Positions 34,542 through 45,319 of a stretch of DNA of 64,000 bases are shown one piece after another; the stretch's first letter is position 1; every line of letters begins with the position of its first letter. Origin of the DNA: Rhododendron vialii (lineage: Eukaryota; Streptophyta; Magnoliopsida; Ericales; Ericaceae); assembly GCF_030253575.1 (NCBI RefSeq), contig NC_080557.1, forward strand, positions 41,492,501-41,556,500, given 5' to 3'. The translations under genes were made by a program, and so were the position numbers. The notes beneath the pieces are model-generated. The model had not been told where the DNA came from. It was given only the letters and a program-made list of their open reading frames with translations, and did not search any database.

Positions 34542-37500
34542 TCACAGCAATTTAGTCTTGGTTTTCAACTTTTGAGCTTTCCTCTTGAAAGGTGCAGGAT
34601 TCAACAAACGCTTCAGAGGGAATGAAAAGGCTCGGCTAGGTATCCTTCTTCTTGGTTTTACTTTGCCCTTCCCTGCATTTGATGAAATCACGAAAGAATA
34701 AGTAGGTGACAGATAAGGACTCAGTAAGGAAAGCTTTCATTGAGAAATTCATGCAGAAGCTTGAATCTTGGAATTGAATGGAATTGCTCTTACTCAGAAC
34801 CTATCAAAACCCAGTCTTCCCAAAGAAAAGATAAACAAGAGAAAGCAAAAAAGCCACACATTATACCAGAATTAGTCTCAACCTAAGACACAATTGCCTA
34901 TATAATTAAGGGAGTAAAAATAAATCTGTACTTCAGGAAAAAGTTTATGCAGAACTTAATGATTTTGTGATGAAACCAGCATCCAGAATTGGTAAAGACA
35001 ATCTGACAAACTTGTTTATGCAAAAGAAAGGGGAAAGACTACCATTTGAATGGTAGTGTATACTTTGTGCTTAAGCAAATAATGCCATTACCTGAGGAAT
35101 CATTCGAAGCTGGACAATTAACTTCAGCTTGAATATCTATCCTCTTGTGATCTTCAATTACCACCTCATCCGGCGGCTCGCAATTCTCTGCAGGATGATC
35201 ATCGCTATCTTCCATCTCACGATAAGACTCAGCTGGCAATCCATCAGCAACAAATACTGAATCATCTCTTGTTTCCCTGAACTGTTCTCTTTCCATAAAA
35301 TCTTCATGCAAACACACCTCATGTGAAGCCGATGATAAATCTACTTTACTGTTGGCATTTTTTCCAATTAAGCCTTCTTCCATTCCATGATCTTGTACAC
35401 CTAAAATTCCATCCGAACTACATGAAATCTTAGCCTCATCACCCGGGAAGGCAGAAAAATCAAGATCCTTGCATGGAGTTGGATTCTCAACATCAACAAT
35501 GGCATTACAGGTTGAAGCAATCTCAGTCTCCATTGCTGAAGTGTGAACTTCTGCAGTACTATCAGGTAAGAAAACCCAAGCATCACAATGAGTGATGCAA
35601 CTCTGGGATTGCAAATTATGCACTTCAGTTCCACGTAGGGATATATCTACATCCAGCCCATTTGAGTTCTTAGGTTCTTCTTCACTGTTGGCGGTATGCA
35701 TTAAGATTTCCTCAGCATTATCGAAGTGTCTCATAGTAGTAGTGGGGGAAAATGAATCCATAGAATCTTCACAGCTATGGATGAAATGTTGGGATGGCAT
35801 ATTGTATGATGAAGTCTGATCTGCTTTAGCAAGATCCTCGAGAGACTCTAGCTGCTGAGAAACTCCAGTTACTACAATTGGGACATCAGCTCTCCCAACA
35901 GCAGACAAGTTTTTACCAACATCCAGTGGCTGCACTGCAGCCTCAGTTGTAGATTTCAAATCACAAACTTGCAACCCACGGGATGGCAAACTATCCACAA
36001 CTGCCGCAAAGTCAATGGCTTTCACAGTTTTGGATACTTTAGAGGAGGCAGAGAAGGACTTGGCCATGTCATCTAATAGCAAATCACCCTCGCCGCTAGA
36101 GATGGGATCCCATTTAAGCCAATCGCTCAAGCAAGATTCCTTGGAGTCAAGTTGCTCCCCTGATGGAATAACTTCAACTCTGATTGCCTCCTTGTAAAAC
36201 TGTTTTTTCCTTGTAGCATTAGCAATAAGAGATCTGCAACACAATGGAACAAAAACATTTCACCTACATTAATATCAGCACAACCATTCTACAGGGTGAA
36301 TATTTTGCGAGTTTCCCTACCTACAATTCTTGGAAAGAGCTGCTTTAGCGTGTTCCATAGAGAGCCCAAGCAGCGATGATAAATTTGCAACATCATATGG
36401 CCCTCTCAGTTCAGTCACAGAAGAGGCAGCACTTGAGACGATGAGATTCTTTCCTCGAGTCCAATCCACCAGTAGCTGGAAGCACAGAGTCACGTAGATG
36501 ATCAGGTGATATATGGGGCAATGACAGGGACATAAAAGACCAGAAACTGCTTCTATGGCTGATTCACAGCACAAGTAAAATATGAAAATGGATTGTGATG
36601 AGCATCTGATCAACAGACATGGTGAAACAATTGAAGACAAGTAGGAAATTGATTCCGAGTATCTTTCCTCCACTTGCAATCATACCACAAGGAGAATTTG
36701 ACATAAGCTGGCTGGTTATCATAAATAACCAGCAATCTGGCCAGTTACCAACTTACTACTATAAAATAAAGGCAGGACATAGTTTGTAGCTAACTTACTG
36801 AAAAAATCCATTTACAGGCAAACTAGAAAAAGGGCAACTAGAAAATAAATCAATCGTAAACTTCTGTAGTTCAGACGCTTCTAGTACATTGTCCAATATT
36901 GCCTATGACTGTTCACAACATGAAACGGTTTCTCTGTAACATACTACTAATTGACATCAAACAGTGTCTTGTTTGCGTAATGTGAGAACTCAAATCTCCA
37001 AATAGCAAATACTCCAGCCAGAAGAAAATGCTATCTTCACATAAAAAAAGAAGGCATTCAACTTCCATAACATGCCAGTTACATTCAAGACAAAGGAAAC
37101 AAACATCTGAAATTGAAACCTGTAACTAATAATAGACGCTCAGTAGATCTTAACTCAACCAATGAGGCTACAAACTTCCTGTTACATTCTGTGTCCACCA
37201 TGTTACATTCTGTGTCCACCATGTTACATTCTGTGTCCACCTACTGGCTACTTGATGCCAGAAAACTCAACCCCGTTTGTAAATACTCTCAGACTTTTTC
37301 TACATGACAATAGCATCTACATGCTGCAATATGGCTTTCGATGCCATCCAATGAGCATATTTGCTGACACTTCTATACCACCCTTGGATTTATATTACAG
37401 AAAGTGGAGCAAATATATCCCACCCTCAGCATGATTTGGAGATGGAGCAAGTCTCTAAGCGAGAAAATAGCCTCCCTGCAGAAGGGCAGAACCTTCTGTC

Positions 37501-39713
37501 ATAGACATACATAACCACTATCGGTAAGGTAATGGACATTCCATTTGCAGGTTGCAGTTTTAGGTTACTCTAGGTTTGAGCATTAATGCCACTTGTAATG
37601 CATGCAAGCAGAGAATTCAAAGACCATTCAACTTTCACTTATAGACGTCTAATTAGTTTTGGTCTATAGTGCAATTGTTTGTAGCTATGATACATGCACT
37701 TGGGTACAAGTATCGGGAAGGAATAAGCATAGAAAATGCCGGAATCATCTAATTCAAATGTTAAGATTTTCTGCACTCATCTAATTCAAATTTTAGGAAG
37801 TTCAGTCCCTACAGAATATCCACATTAAGGTAAAGTGTGTCATCACCTTGGCATTTGATATCATTTGTCTCCTCACTTGAGCATCCATGATAAGACGTGA
37901 ATACGTGATTTCAAAAGAGACACCACGCTGCAATACCAAATACAAAAAACAAATTACCATCACAATAACTCGCACTGTATTCCGCAGTTCCAAAGTAAAT
38001 CACACAACATCTACCCAAAGCTCTAAATTCACCCTATTGTACAACAGCACTTCCTATGAGTTTATTGGACGTTATTAACACCGAGAAAATTTGACAGAAC
38101 ACAAAGTTCTATCACTATTTGAAGGTGCAAATATACTATAGAATATTCCAAAGCCCTATCACATCATCCAACTAGAAAATCGATCTAGGGTCGAATCTAT
38201 GTTGAATCTATACAAACCAATGCATGAAGTCTATTTTCAGGAATGCTTGGCCAAACTTTAGACGACAACGCATATATCCAAACAACCAACTTCACAGTCA
38301 ACTCTGTAGGGACAAACACAACTCATTGACCAAGCAATTGGGCTGAGTTTGCATGGTTTTCATAGGAAAAACTGTGTGAGGTGGTCGGGAGCGTTGGAGG
38401 GCAAGGCATACCAGACTATGTAAAGAGACACACTCTAACCATAAGCAACACACTGCACGCATGCTTCACCCTTCTTCTAATACACCACCGTAGTGTCCTG
38501 CCCTAATTCTAGCTTACTTCAAAATTGGACTGCCTCACCTTTCTTCTCTGAATCTCTGTGTAGCCTAACTAGGTTCTAGTGGAGCTGTACTAGGTCTCAA
38601 GCTCATTGGCTGGGGCGGAGGTATATGGAGGGGGTGTGGCACATGCTACCCCCGGTTCCAAAAAAGAAAACATATTTTACACCAAGTGAAGTCCATTAAG
38701 TACTTGACTGTATCCGAACAACTTGATCTTTAAAAAATACACAGTCCGCATCAGAAAAATAATATATCTTTCTTTTTTTTGGCCGTAAATAAAACTAATA
38801 AATCAATGACTTCTATTTGAAGCGCACAAGATAGTTGAACCAAGCCTTGGTTCTTTTCTAACAAAAAAGCTAAACTCAAGACAAAGCCTTGTTTTGTGTC
38901 TCTTAATATTTTGACAAACAACATGCAACATATAGTAGTAGACTCCCATCAAACATCACCACCTACCTATTCAAATCCTGGCTCCGCCGCAAATATTCAT
39001 TGTCAATGCACTTCGGTCCTATGATCTAATTCGGATGACTGCAATTTTAACTTTGCAGCCCAAACAGTACATAACCAATCAAGTAAATAACTAAGTTAAC
39101 TAACCTCAATTGCATCTTTAACCAATCGTTGCTTCAACCTAAAAGGCAGCTTCTCTGAAAAATCAATCGCAATCAAATCCACCTGCACAACAAACACCCC
39201 AAATCCAAACAAAACTCAAACAACATCCCCCAAAAAAACGGAACAGTATTATGACAATCCGAACTAAAACCTACACCAGACCTCAGAAGCCTTACACGCT
39301 TGCTCGAACGCGTTCTGACTCAAAGGCTTAACAGCGACGACATCATACGTCTTTAAAATCGGATTGCCAGAATTGAGAGCCGCCACCTGAGCCGAGCTGT
39401 CGACCACGACCGTCAAACGCGTGTACTGGCGGAATGGGGCGGAGGCGGGGACGCCGAGGACGTGGCGGTGGAGCTTGACGGCGGAAGAGAGAGAAGGCGC
39501 GAGTTTGAGGACGGAGGAGAGAGGGAACTTAGGGGTTGCGCAGCGGTCGTGTTCGGACATCACGCCCTTGATCGTGCGGTTGTAGGCGACTCCGGTGTAG
39601 CCCAGCTCCATGGCCTTGACGGCGAGTTTGAGGCGGGTGGTTTTTCTGGCGGATTTGTCCGGGACGTGTTTGTCGGATTCGTGGTAGGGGATGTTGAGGT
39701 CGAAGAACACCAT
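34542..39713 (-). CDS. RPP30: Ribonuclease P/MRP protein subunit p30 (GAF1-type)
   Basis: Six exons on the minus strand: 39,713-39,282, 39,182-39,105, 37,927-37,847, 36,475-36,321, 36,233-35,092 and 34,672-34,542. All have GT-AG borders and consistent phases and encode 672 residues. The Rpp30 fold spans about residues 1-250: it starts MVFFDLNIPY and includes ELGYTGVAYNRTIKG, the VDLIAIDFSEKLPFRLKQRL strand-loop, RGVSFEITYSRLIMD and LLVDWTRGKNLIVSSAA. A long acidic, serine-rich extension encoded mostly by the 1.1-kb exon 5 follows, and exon 6 ends in a basic tail (GKGKVKPRRR to KTKTKLL). In eukaryotes Rpp30 is a nuclear subunit of RNase P and RNase MRP, needed for tRNA 5' and rRNA processing; the Arabidopsis orthologue GAF1 (AT5G59980) is needed for gametophyte development. 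The first intron donor is GTCTGG, a little unusual, but the E|V junction matches the family. A GA microsatellite lies in the leader. Confidence 0.95.
37181..37243. repeat. 21-bp tandem repeat, three copies, in RPP30 intron
   Basis: The unit TGTTACATTCTGTGTCCACC(A) occurs three times head to tail, almost without change, in the intron between exons 3 and 4 of RPP30. Confidence 0.95.

Positions 39714-39716
<3 letters not shown>

Positions 39717-39747
<31 letters not shown>
39717..39747. repeat. (GA)n microsatellite in the RPP30 leader
   Basis: An uninterrupted GA run lies 3-34 bases upstream of the RPP30 ATG (CT-run on the coding strand). CT-rich leaders next to plant start codons are common, and repeat length may vary between alleles. 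Confidence 0.9.
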
Positions 39748-39751
<4 letters not shown>

Positions 39752-39869
39752 GAGGGAGGGAGAGAGAGGGGCGAGTTGTGCGAAGGGAGTCGAACGTTTG
39801 AAATTTCGGTTGAACGGTAGGGTTGATGGGGAGTAGCAGGAAGGAGGGTCATTTGTATGAAGTCCATGT

Positions 39870-41330
39870 AACACCCCAAAAGTTTGGAATATAACAAATT
39901 TCGCGCAAAATTTAGTCAGAATTACAATTTGGACCGCAATGAGTAATTTATCTGGAGCAATTTTTGGTATAGCTGTGCTATTGTTACAGCTATCAGATCA
40001 CGGGCAATATGTGTACCCGTACGCACAAATCCATTTTGGACCCGTTTAAGGTCCCAGAAAAAAATGATCAGAACATCCAATTTTGTCCCAAAACTGAGAA
40101 GAGTTTAAGAGTGGGATTTTCCTCCAAATTAATGGTTATTGGGTTTTCTTCAAGCATTGAGGTGACTGTTTTGTTTAAAAAACCAAGAGGTTTTTCTCTC
40201 CTGCAACTAAAAGAACTTCAAATCAATAGTTCAAAAGTTCCAACAGAACCATTGATGGTATGTTGGGGGCCAACTTTTATTAGATACTACAGTTTTTAAA
40301 ATAACTTAACAATTAGTATTGATGAAGTTAATCACGCATTTAGGTAAGCCACTATAAAGACCAATTGGAGTATAGTCACTTAAGTTAGATATTAAAATTA
40401 ATCTTGCCACACCCATTAGAGATGTCTTTAAGGGCTTGTTTATTATTGGGAAAAGGAAGTAAAGAAGTGAGGTAGTAATAGAAGGAAAGGAATGTGAGAA
40501 TAAATCATGTGTTTAGATCCCATTTCGCCAAGTTTCTTATTTTTTAAATACTTATTTATCGCTTTATGAGATAAGTTATTCTCTCATAATATATCAACTT
40601 TAATTTAAAAAAATAAGTACTTATTTCTCTTAGCAGAACAGAATTAATAGGGAGAGAACGTAAGGGGGAGAGCTTATCCCTTCTAAGAGATCTTAGCTAA
40701 CACCACCCCCGCCATAGGATAAGCTAATATGGTTGAAAAAAGACGGAATTTCCTTTCAATCCTTTTTTTGTATTTTTCAATGCAATGTATTAACAAGAGC
40801 AACCAAGTAAATTTCACACTATCTACTTTTTTCTACCAATATCAAATACCATCCCATTCCACAAAGGTTATTATTATTATTTTTTAAGTACTTATTGTTT
40901 GTTTGACGAGACAGATTATTCTCGCACAATACATCATATTTAATTTGAAAAATGAGTCAAGTATAAGGTATCCTAATTTTACCGTCATTCTTTCTTATCC
41001 ACCAAAAACTTTACACCCGTAACAATTAGACAACAAAAAACAACAAAACCCATTGGGCCCTAAATTGGGCCACGTGAAGGGCCAGGTCGGGTTTGGTCCA
41101 AGTAGCCCCATGAGCCAACATTCCCCAAACACAAAATTCATTCACCCGCCACAAAAAGAACCCTCTCCCACGCACACTTCAGAAATTCAGACTTCGTTCA
41201 ATACGAAATTAACACGTCATCGATCCATTCCTTCCTAATCATTCTCATCTCGACCGTTCGTATAAACTCATCAACGGTAGAGATCACTCCCGCAACTGGG
41301 AAACGGATCGAAGCCTCACCACTCCAATGA
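39870..41330. other. Intergenic DNA with two palindromic MITE copies
   Basis: Two diverged copies of the small palindromic MITE family lie at about 40,535-40,650 (CTTATTTTTTAAATACTTAT, then AAATAAGTACTTATTTCTCT) and 40,880-40,965 (TTTTTTAAGTACTTATTGTT). The remainder to 41,200 has no recognised gene. An ACGTCA hexamer at 41,216-41,221 belongs to the histone promoter region. Confidence 0.55.
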
Positions 41331-41350
41331 ATTCTCGCCCTATATATATA
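41216..41350 (+). promoter_or_regulatory. Histone H4 promoter remnant
   Basis: An ACGTCA hexamer (41,216), an ACGGATCG motif close to the CGCGGATC octamer of plant histone promoters (about 41,303), a CCAAT box (about 41,323) and a TATATATATA box (41,341-41,350) lie in order upstream of the H4 leader. Confidence 0.6.
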
Positions 41351-41369
41351 CAAACCCCACCCCCCCTCA

Positions 41370-42000
41370 ACCAGTACACGCCCAATTCAATCGTACCTTC
41401 AAATCCAAGGTATTCCTCTCTCTCTCTCTCTCTCTCTCTCCTTCCTGTGTTATGTATTTTGTTACGTATTTGATTTCAGTTTAATCTACTTCTTCAATCG
41501 TCCGTAGCTTTGGTAAATTCGATTTGGTTTATTAGTTAGGGTTTGCAATAGTAGCGAGTAAATTGGGGGTAATTAGTTTCTTGAATCCACTGTGTTCTTC
41601 CTAATTTATTAATGTTTCAGTTTATTGATGTCTTGATTTTGTGCTAATGTTCGTATAGTCTGCTATTTTTATCGCAGTATCCGAGTAAAAAGCCTTTTGA
41701 GACAATCGGAAATGTCGGGACACGGCAAGGGAGGCAAGGGGCTGGGAAAGGGAGGTGCAAAATGGCACCGTAAGGTCCTCTGAGACAACATCCAAGGGAT
41801 CACGAACCCAGCCATCAGGAGGCTGGCTTGCAGGGAGGAGTGAAGCGCATCAGCGGTCTGATCTACGAGGAGACTCGAGGGGTGCTCAAGATCTTCTTGG
41901 AGATTTGTGACGCGGTGACGTACACGGAGCACGCGAGGAGGCAGATGGTGACAGCCATGGATGTGGTGTACGCCCTGAAGAGGCAGGGAAGGACTCTGAG
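41370..42000 (+). pseudogene. Histone H4 pseudogene with 5'UTR intron
   Basis: The leader is split by a GT-AG intron at 41,410-41,677 (with a CT microsatellite), and the ATG is at 41,712. Reading gives [20 protein letters not shown] and then KVL before a TGA at codon 24, where H4 has Arg. Downstream, [20 protein letters not shown] and [17 protein letters not shown] are unmistakable H4. Damage includes that stop, a one-base deletion in the RRGGVK codons, loss of the two codons for NV in FLENVIRD, and loss of the YGFGG end, where unrelated repeat-like DNA begins at about 42,000. Most substitutions are CpG transitions (CGC to CAC, CGG to TGG, CGA to TGA, CGC to TGC, CGT to TGT, ACG to ATG). Because the promoter and UTR intron survive, this is a decayed resident gene and not a retrocopy. 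Its place beside RPP30 matches the H4 gene AT5G59970 in Arabidopsis. Confidence 0.93.
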
Positions 42001-43110
42001 TAGGTTAATGGCCGGTTGGCATTTACGCGTCTGCCTAGGTGCCTAAGTGAGGTCTAGGCGTCGAGCTTAATTTAAGTGTTAGACCATTGCCTAGCGCTTA
42101 AACGGAAATTAGTTGGCCTAAGCGATAGACTTTTAGAATGTACTGATAAAAAGAATAGTATGTCAAAATTTTCTTCTTTAACACAATCCTAAAGGCTGCA
42201 TCAGTTAGAACAATACGTCCAAACAAATATTTTGACCGTAGATTTGGTGGATTTGTTTGTACCGACGAGCTTGCGATACGGTAGCTGCGGAAATAGTTTC
42301 AAATTCTACGATATTATGGAATCTAGTAATTTGAAATTTGGTTTATGTCTGGTTATGGAGTAATAATTATGTTGCCATGCCAAATCTCCTTCGTAACGAA
42401 AGTGAGACATTTTAGATTACAAAATATTCCAAAAAGGGCAGTCCTATGGTACATCATAAGTGGTGTGTATCATACGCATCATGATTTTAAACTTTTGAAT
42501 TTAAAAGTGAATAATTTGGATCACTCATTTATTAAATCAATTAATAAAATAAAAAAATAGCTTAGCAGGTTTATTTTTTTTTCCTTGACTCTCTCTCCCT
42601 TTTTTTCATTTGTAAAATATTGCAAATTATATAAATAAATATAATTGTTATGACAACAAAAAAAATTGGTATTTTTTTACCACAATGTGTTGTATCAAAA
42701 GAACATTTAGAATTATGCATTCAATATACTTGATATAAAACCAATTTTTCTGTTGTAATTAAATGTACGGTTGACTTGCAATTGCAACATAATAATGACG
42801 AATAAAACCATTGATCTCGTTATATCTGTTGATTAAATAATCCACATAATTTTTTGGCTCGATAGGGTTTAGAAAGCCCTTTCATCGGTACTCGAATTCA
42901 ATAGTAAAATGATTTTTTTTTGTCTGATTAAGAGTCTAATGATAAACGATTAACTTCATTCTTGTATCTGGATACATTAAATTTTTTCGATTATGCAGTT
43001 GTCGATATTTAATTTTGGTGACAATATTGAATATCGTATGACTTGATATTCTAACAGTTATAATCGATCATTCTAAAAATATACTCACTAATGACGTTTA
43101 GTTATGGTAT
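42001..43110. other. AT-rich DNA after the H4 pseudogene
   Basis: 42,020-42,110 carries CTAGGCG/GCCTAGCG-type motifs (CTGCCTAGGTGCCTAAGTG, TTGCCTAGCGCTTAA), akin to the interior of the hAT element at 47,771-48,409, so the H4 end may have been replaced by transposon DNA. The rest is AT-rich and without a gene. Confidence 0.4.
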
Positions 43111-43114
43111 GGTA

Positions 43115-44130
43115 TGGTATTTTGCCGATTATAACTATTGTTAACTGAATTTTTTGATTGAATTTTTTTTATACGACACGTTGTGGATATGAAAACGTTA
43201 ATTTATGGTGTTGTTATAACAAATTTGGTTATATTACTGAATTTATGATTTGGTATTTTGTTGATTATAACTATCGCTAACTGAACATTCCGATTGAATT
43301 TTTTTCATACGACACATTGTGAGTATGAAAACGTCAATTTATGGTGTTGTCATAACAAATTTGATTATATTACTGAATTTGTGATATAGTATTTTGTTAA
43401 TTATAACTATTGTTAATTGAACATTTCGATTGAATTTTTTTATACGGCACGTTATGAGTATGAAAATGTCAATTTATGGTGTTGTCATAACAAATTTGGT
43501 TATATTACTGAATTTGTGGTTTAATATTTTGCTAATTATAACTATCGTTAATTGAACATTCCGATTGAATTTTTTTAATGATACGTTGTGGGTATGAAAA
43601 CGTCAATTTGTGGTGTTGTCATAATAAATTTGGTCATATTACTGAATTTGTGATATTTTGGTCTTATTACGGAATATTTTAATCAATTTTCTTTGCTATG
43701 ACAGTTATGGGCATGAAAATGCTAAATTATGGTATTGTTATAACAATTAAGATTTGTTATATAATTTGTAATATTTAAATATGTTTTCTTTTGATACGAC
43801 ACGTTGTGGTAAGAAAATGATAATTTTAGGTGTTGTCATAACAAATTTGGTTATTTTACTGAATTTGTGGTATTTACACATGTATTTTGTTTGGGTATAA
43901 CAATTGTTGATTCTGGTACAACATATTTTGATTTTGTTACGGAATATCATACATGTCAAAGAATTTTTGGTACGACTCATTGTGGTAAGATAATGCCAAT
44001 TTATGGTGTTGTCATAACATTTATAGGTAACATTATTTAATTTGTGATATTGTACACATATATTTGGTTGGAGAACAAATATTATGGTTTTTGGTACGAA
44101 TAATTATGGTTACATAATAATAATATTTTT
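43115..44130. repeat. 136-bp tandem repeat (minisatellite), about four clear copies plus decayed ones
   Basis: The GATTGAATTTTTTT block recurs at 43,156, 43,292, 43,428 and 43,563 (periods 136, 136, 135). Each unit contains ACGACACGTTGTGGGTATGA-like, GTCAATTTATGGTGTTGTCA-like and ACAAATTTGGTTATATTACT-like segments. Beyond 43,660 the same blocks continue in more diverged and shortened form to about 44,130. No coding sense. Confidence 0.9.
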
Positions 44131-44659
44131 TAATTATGGATAACCTGCTAATGACCTGTTCAACAGGTAAATTTTAAAGTAGAAGTCGTAATTAGTATCA
44201 AAAATATGCATTAGAAAATCAAAAATCGTCATAATGAAAATCACACTCGTACTGATAGAAGGAACTGTCAGCCACCACAACACTTCAGGTGCAGGGTATG
44301 CAAAGCTTCTCCTTTATAGTAGTTCATTGAATTCTAGACTACCTTCTGCACTATTACACGTCGTTTTGTTGTAATATCCTATTGTTGTTTGAGTTACCAT
44401 GGAAGAAGATGATTGTTTGTCGTGCTCAAACTGCAATAGGGCCACTCATGCATATGGTGATGGCAGCTTCTAGTGTAACTTTTGTGACGAAAAGGGATTC
44501 GGGGACCCTAACAAGCACAGCCTGCCAAGCGCCCAAAACGATGTCGTTTTGGGCAAAAGAAGAGGCACCACTCAATCAAGCAAAACGGTGCTGTTTTGCT
44601 CCATCCTCGCTGCCAACTGCCAAGGGGCTATCTGTTTGGACCATGACAAGGGGCTGCTT

Positions 44660-44905
44660 TTGTTTGGTTGGCATGTTATTTATTTTTTATTTTTGTGGAG
44701 TCCATTACAGGTCCTACAAAAATGATTCAAATTATAAGTTAATTTTAAATGTTTTATTTATAGATTCCTGAAAAAAATTAGTTCAATCATATCGGTTAGG
44801 AACCCACCAAAAAATATTTTAAGATAACTTGCAATTTGAATCATCTTTATATGACCTGTAATGAGCCCCAAAAAATAACACTTAAAAAAAAGTTTGCTAA
44901 AACTT
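44660..44905. mobile_element. Fold-back MITE nested in the MULE
   Basis: GAGTCCATTACAGGTCCTAC with AATGATTCAAATTATAAGTT on the left mirrors AACTTGCAATTTGAATCATC with TGACCTGTAATGAGCCCC on the right, around a centre near 44,775. It sits between the left TIR and the transposase gene's 3' end. Confidence 0.7.
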
Positions 44906-45319
44906 TGCATACTGATTGCATTTCCAGATTGCATGGTTTGCATTGCATTTCCAAATTACACTTGAAACGAATGTCGCATTTCCAGATTGGATCGCTTTTG
45001 ACACTTAAAACTTTCACATTTGTAAAGCAACAAAAACGTGAAATTTGCTTCGTGCTTATACTTCCCTTCCCTATTCCATTTCTAATGCCAACAGAAACTT
45101 GTAATAAAAATAAGCACCAACAAACGGATCTTGTAATTTGCTTCTGGTCATTCATGAAAATGAAAGCAACAAAAAATATGGATCCCAATACATAGAATTT
45201 GACAAATGGTACTATTGAAAACCATGATAAGTGTCTCACCAAAAAATAAAGTCACGTGAACTCCTTAAACATTAAACAAAGTTCAACCCTTCATCCATAA
45301 ATATGCCATGCATTACACT

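Noticed and set aside
39462-39836. 124-codon frame on the + strand
   Set aside because: It is the antisense shadow of RPP30 exon 1 and the GA microsatellite.
41712-42046. Histone H4 as a functional gene or as a processed retrocopy
   Set aside because: A stop at codon 24, a frameshift and a missing end rule out function; a retained promoter and leader intron rule out a retrocopy.
43115-44130. CRISPR-like or regulatory array
   Set aside because: Units are contiguous 136-bp repeats with no spacers; an ordinary minisatellite in a plant nuclear genome.
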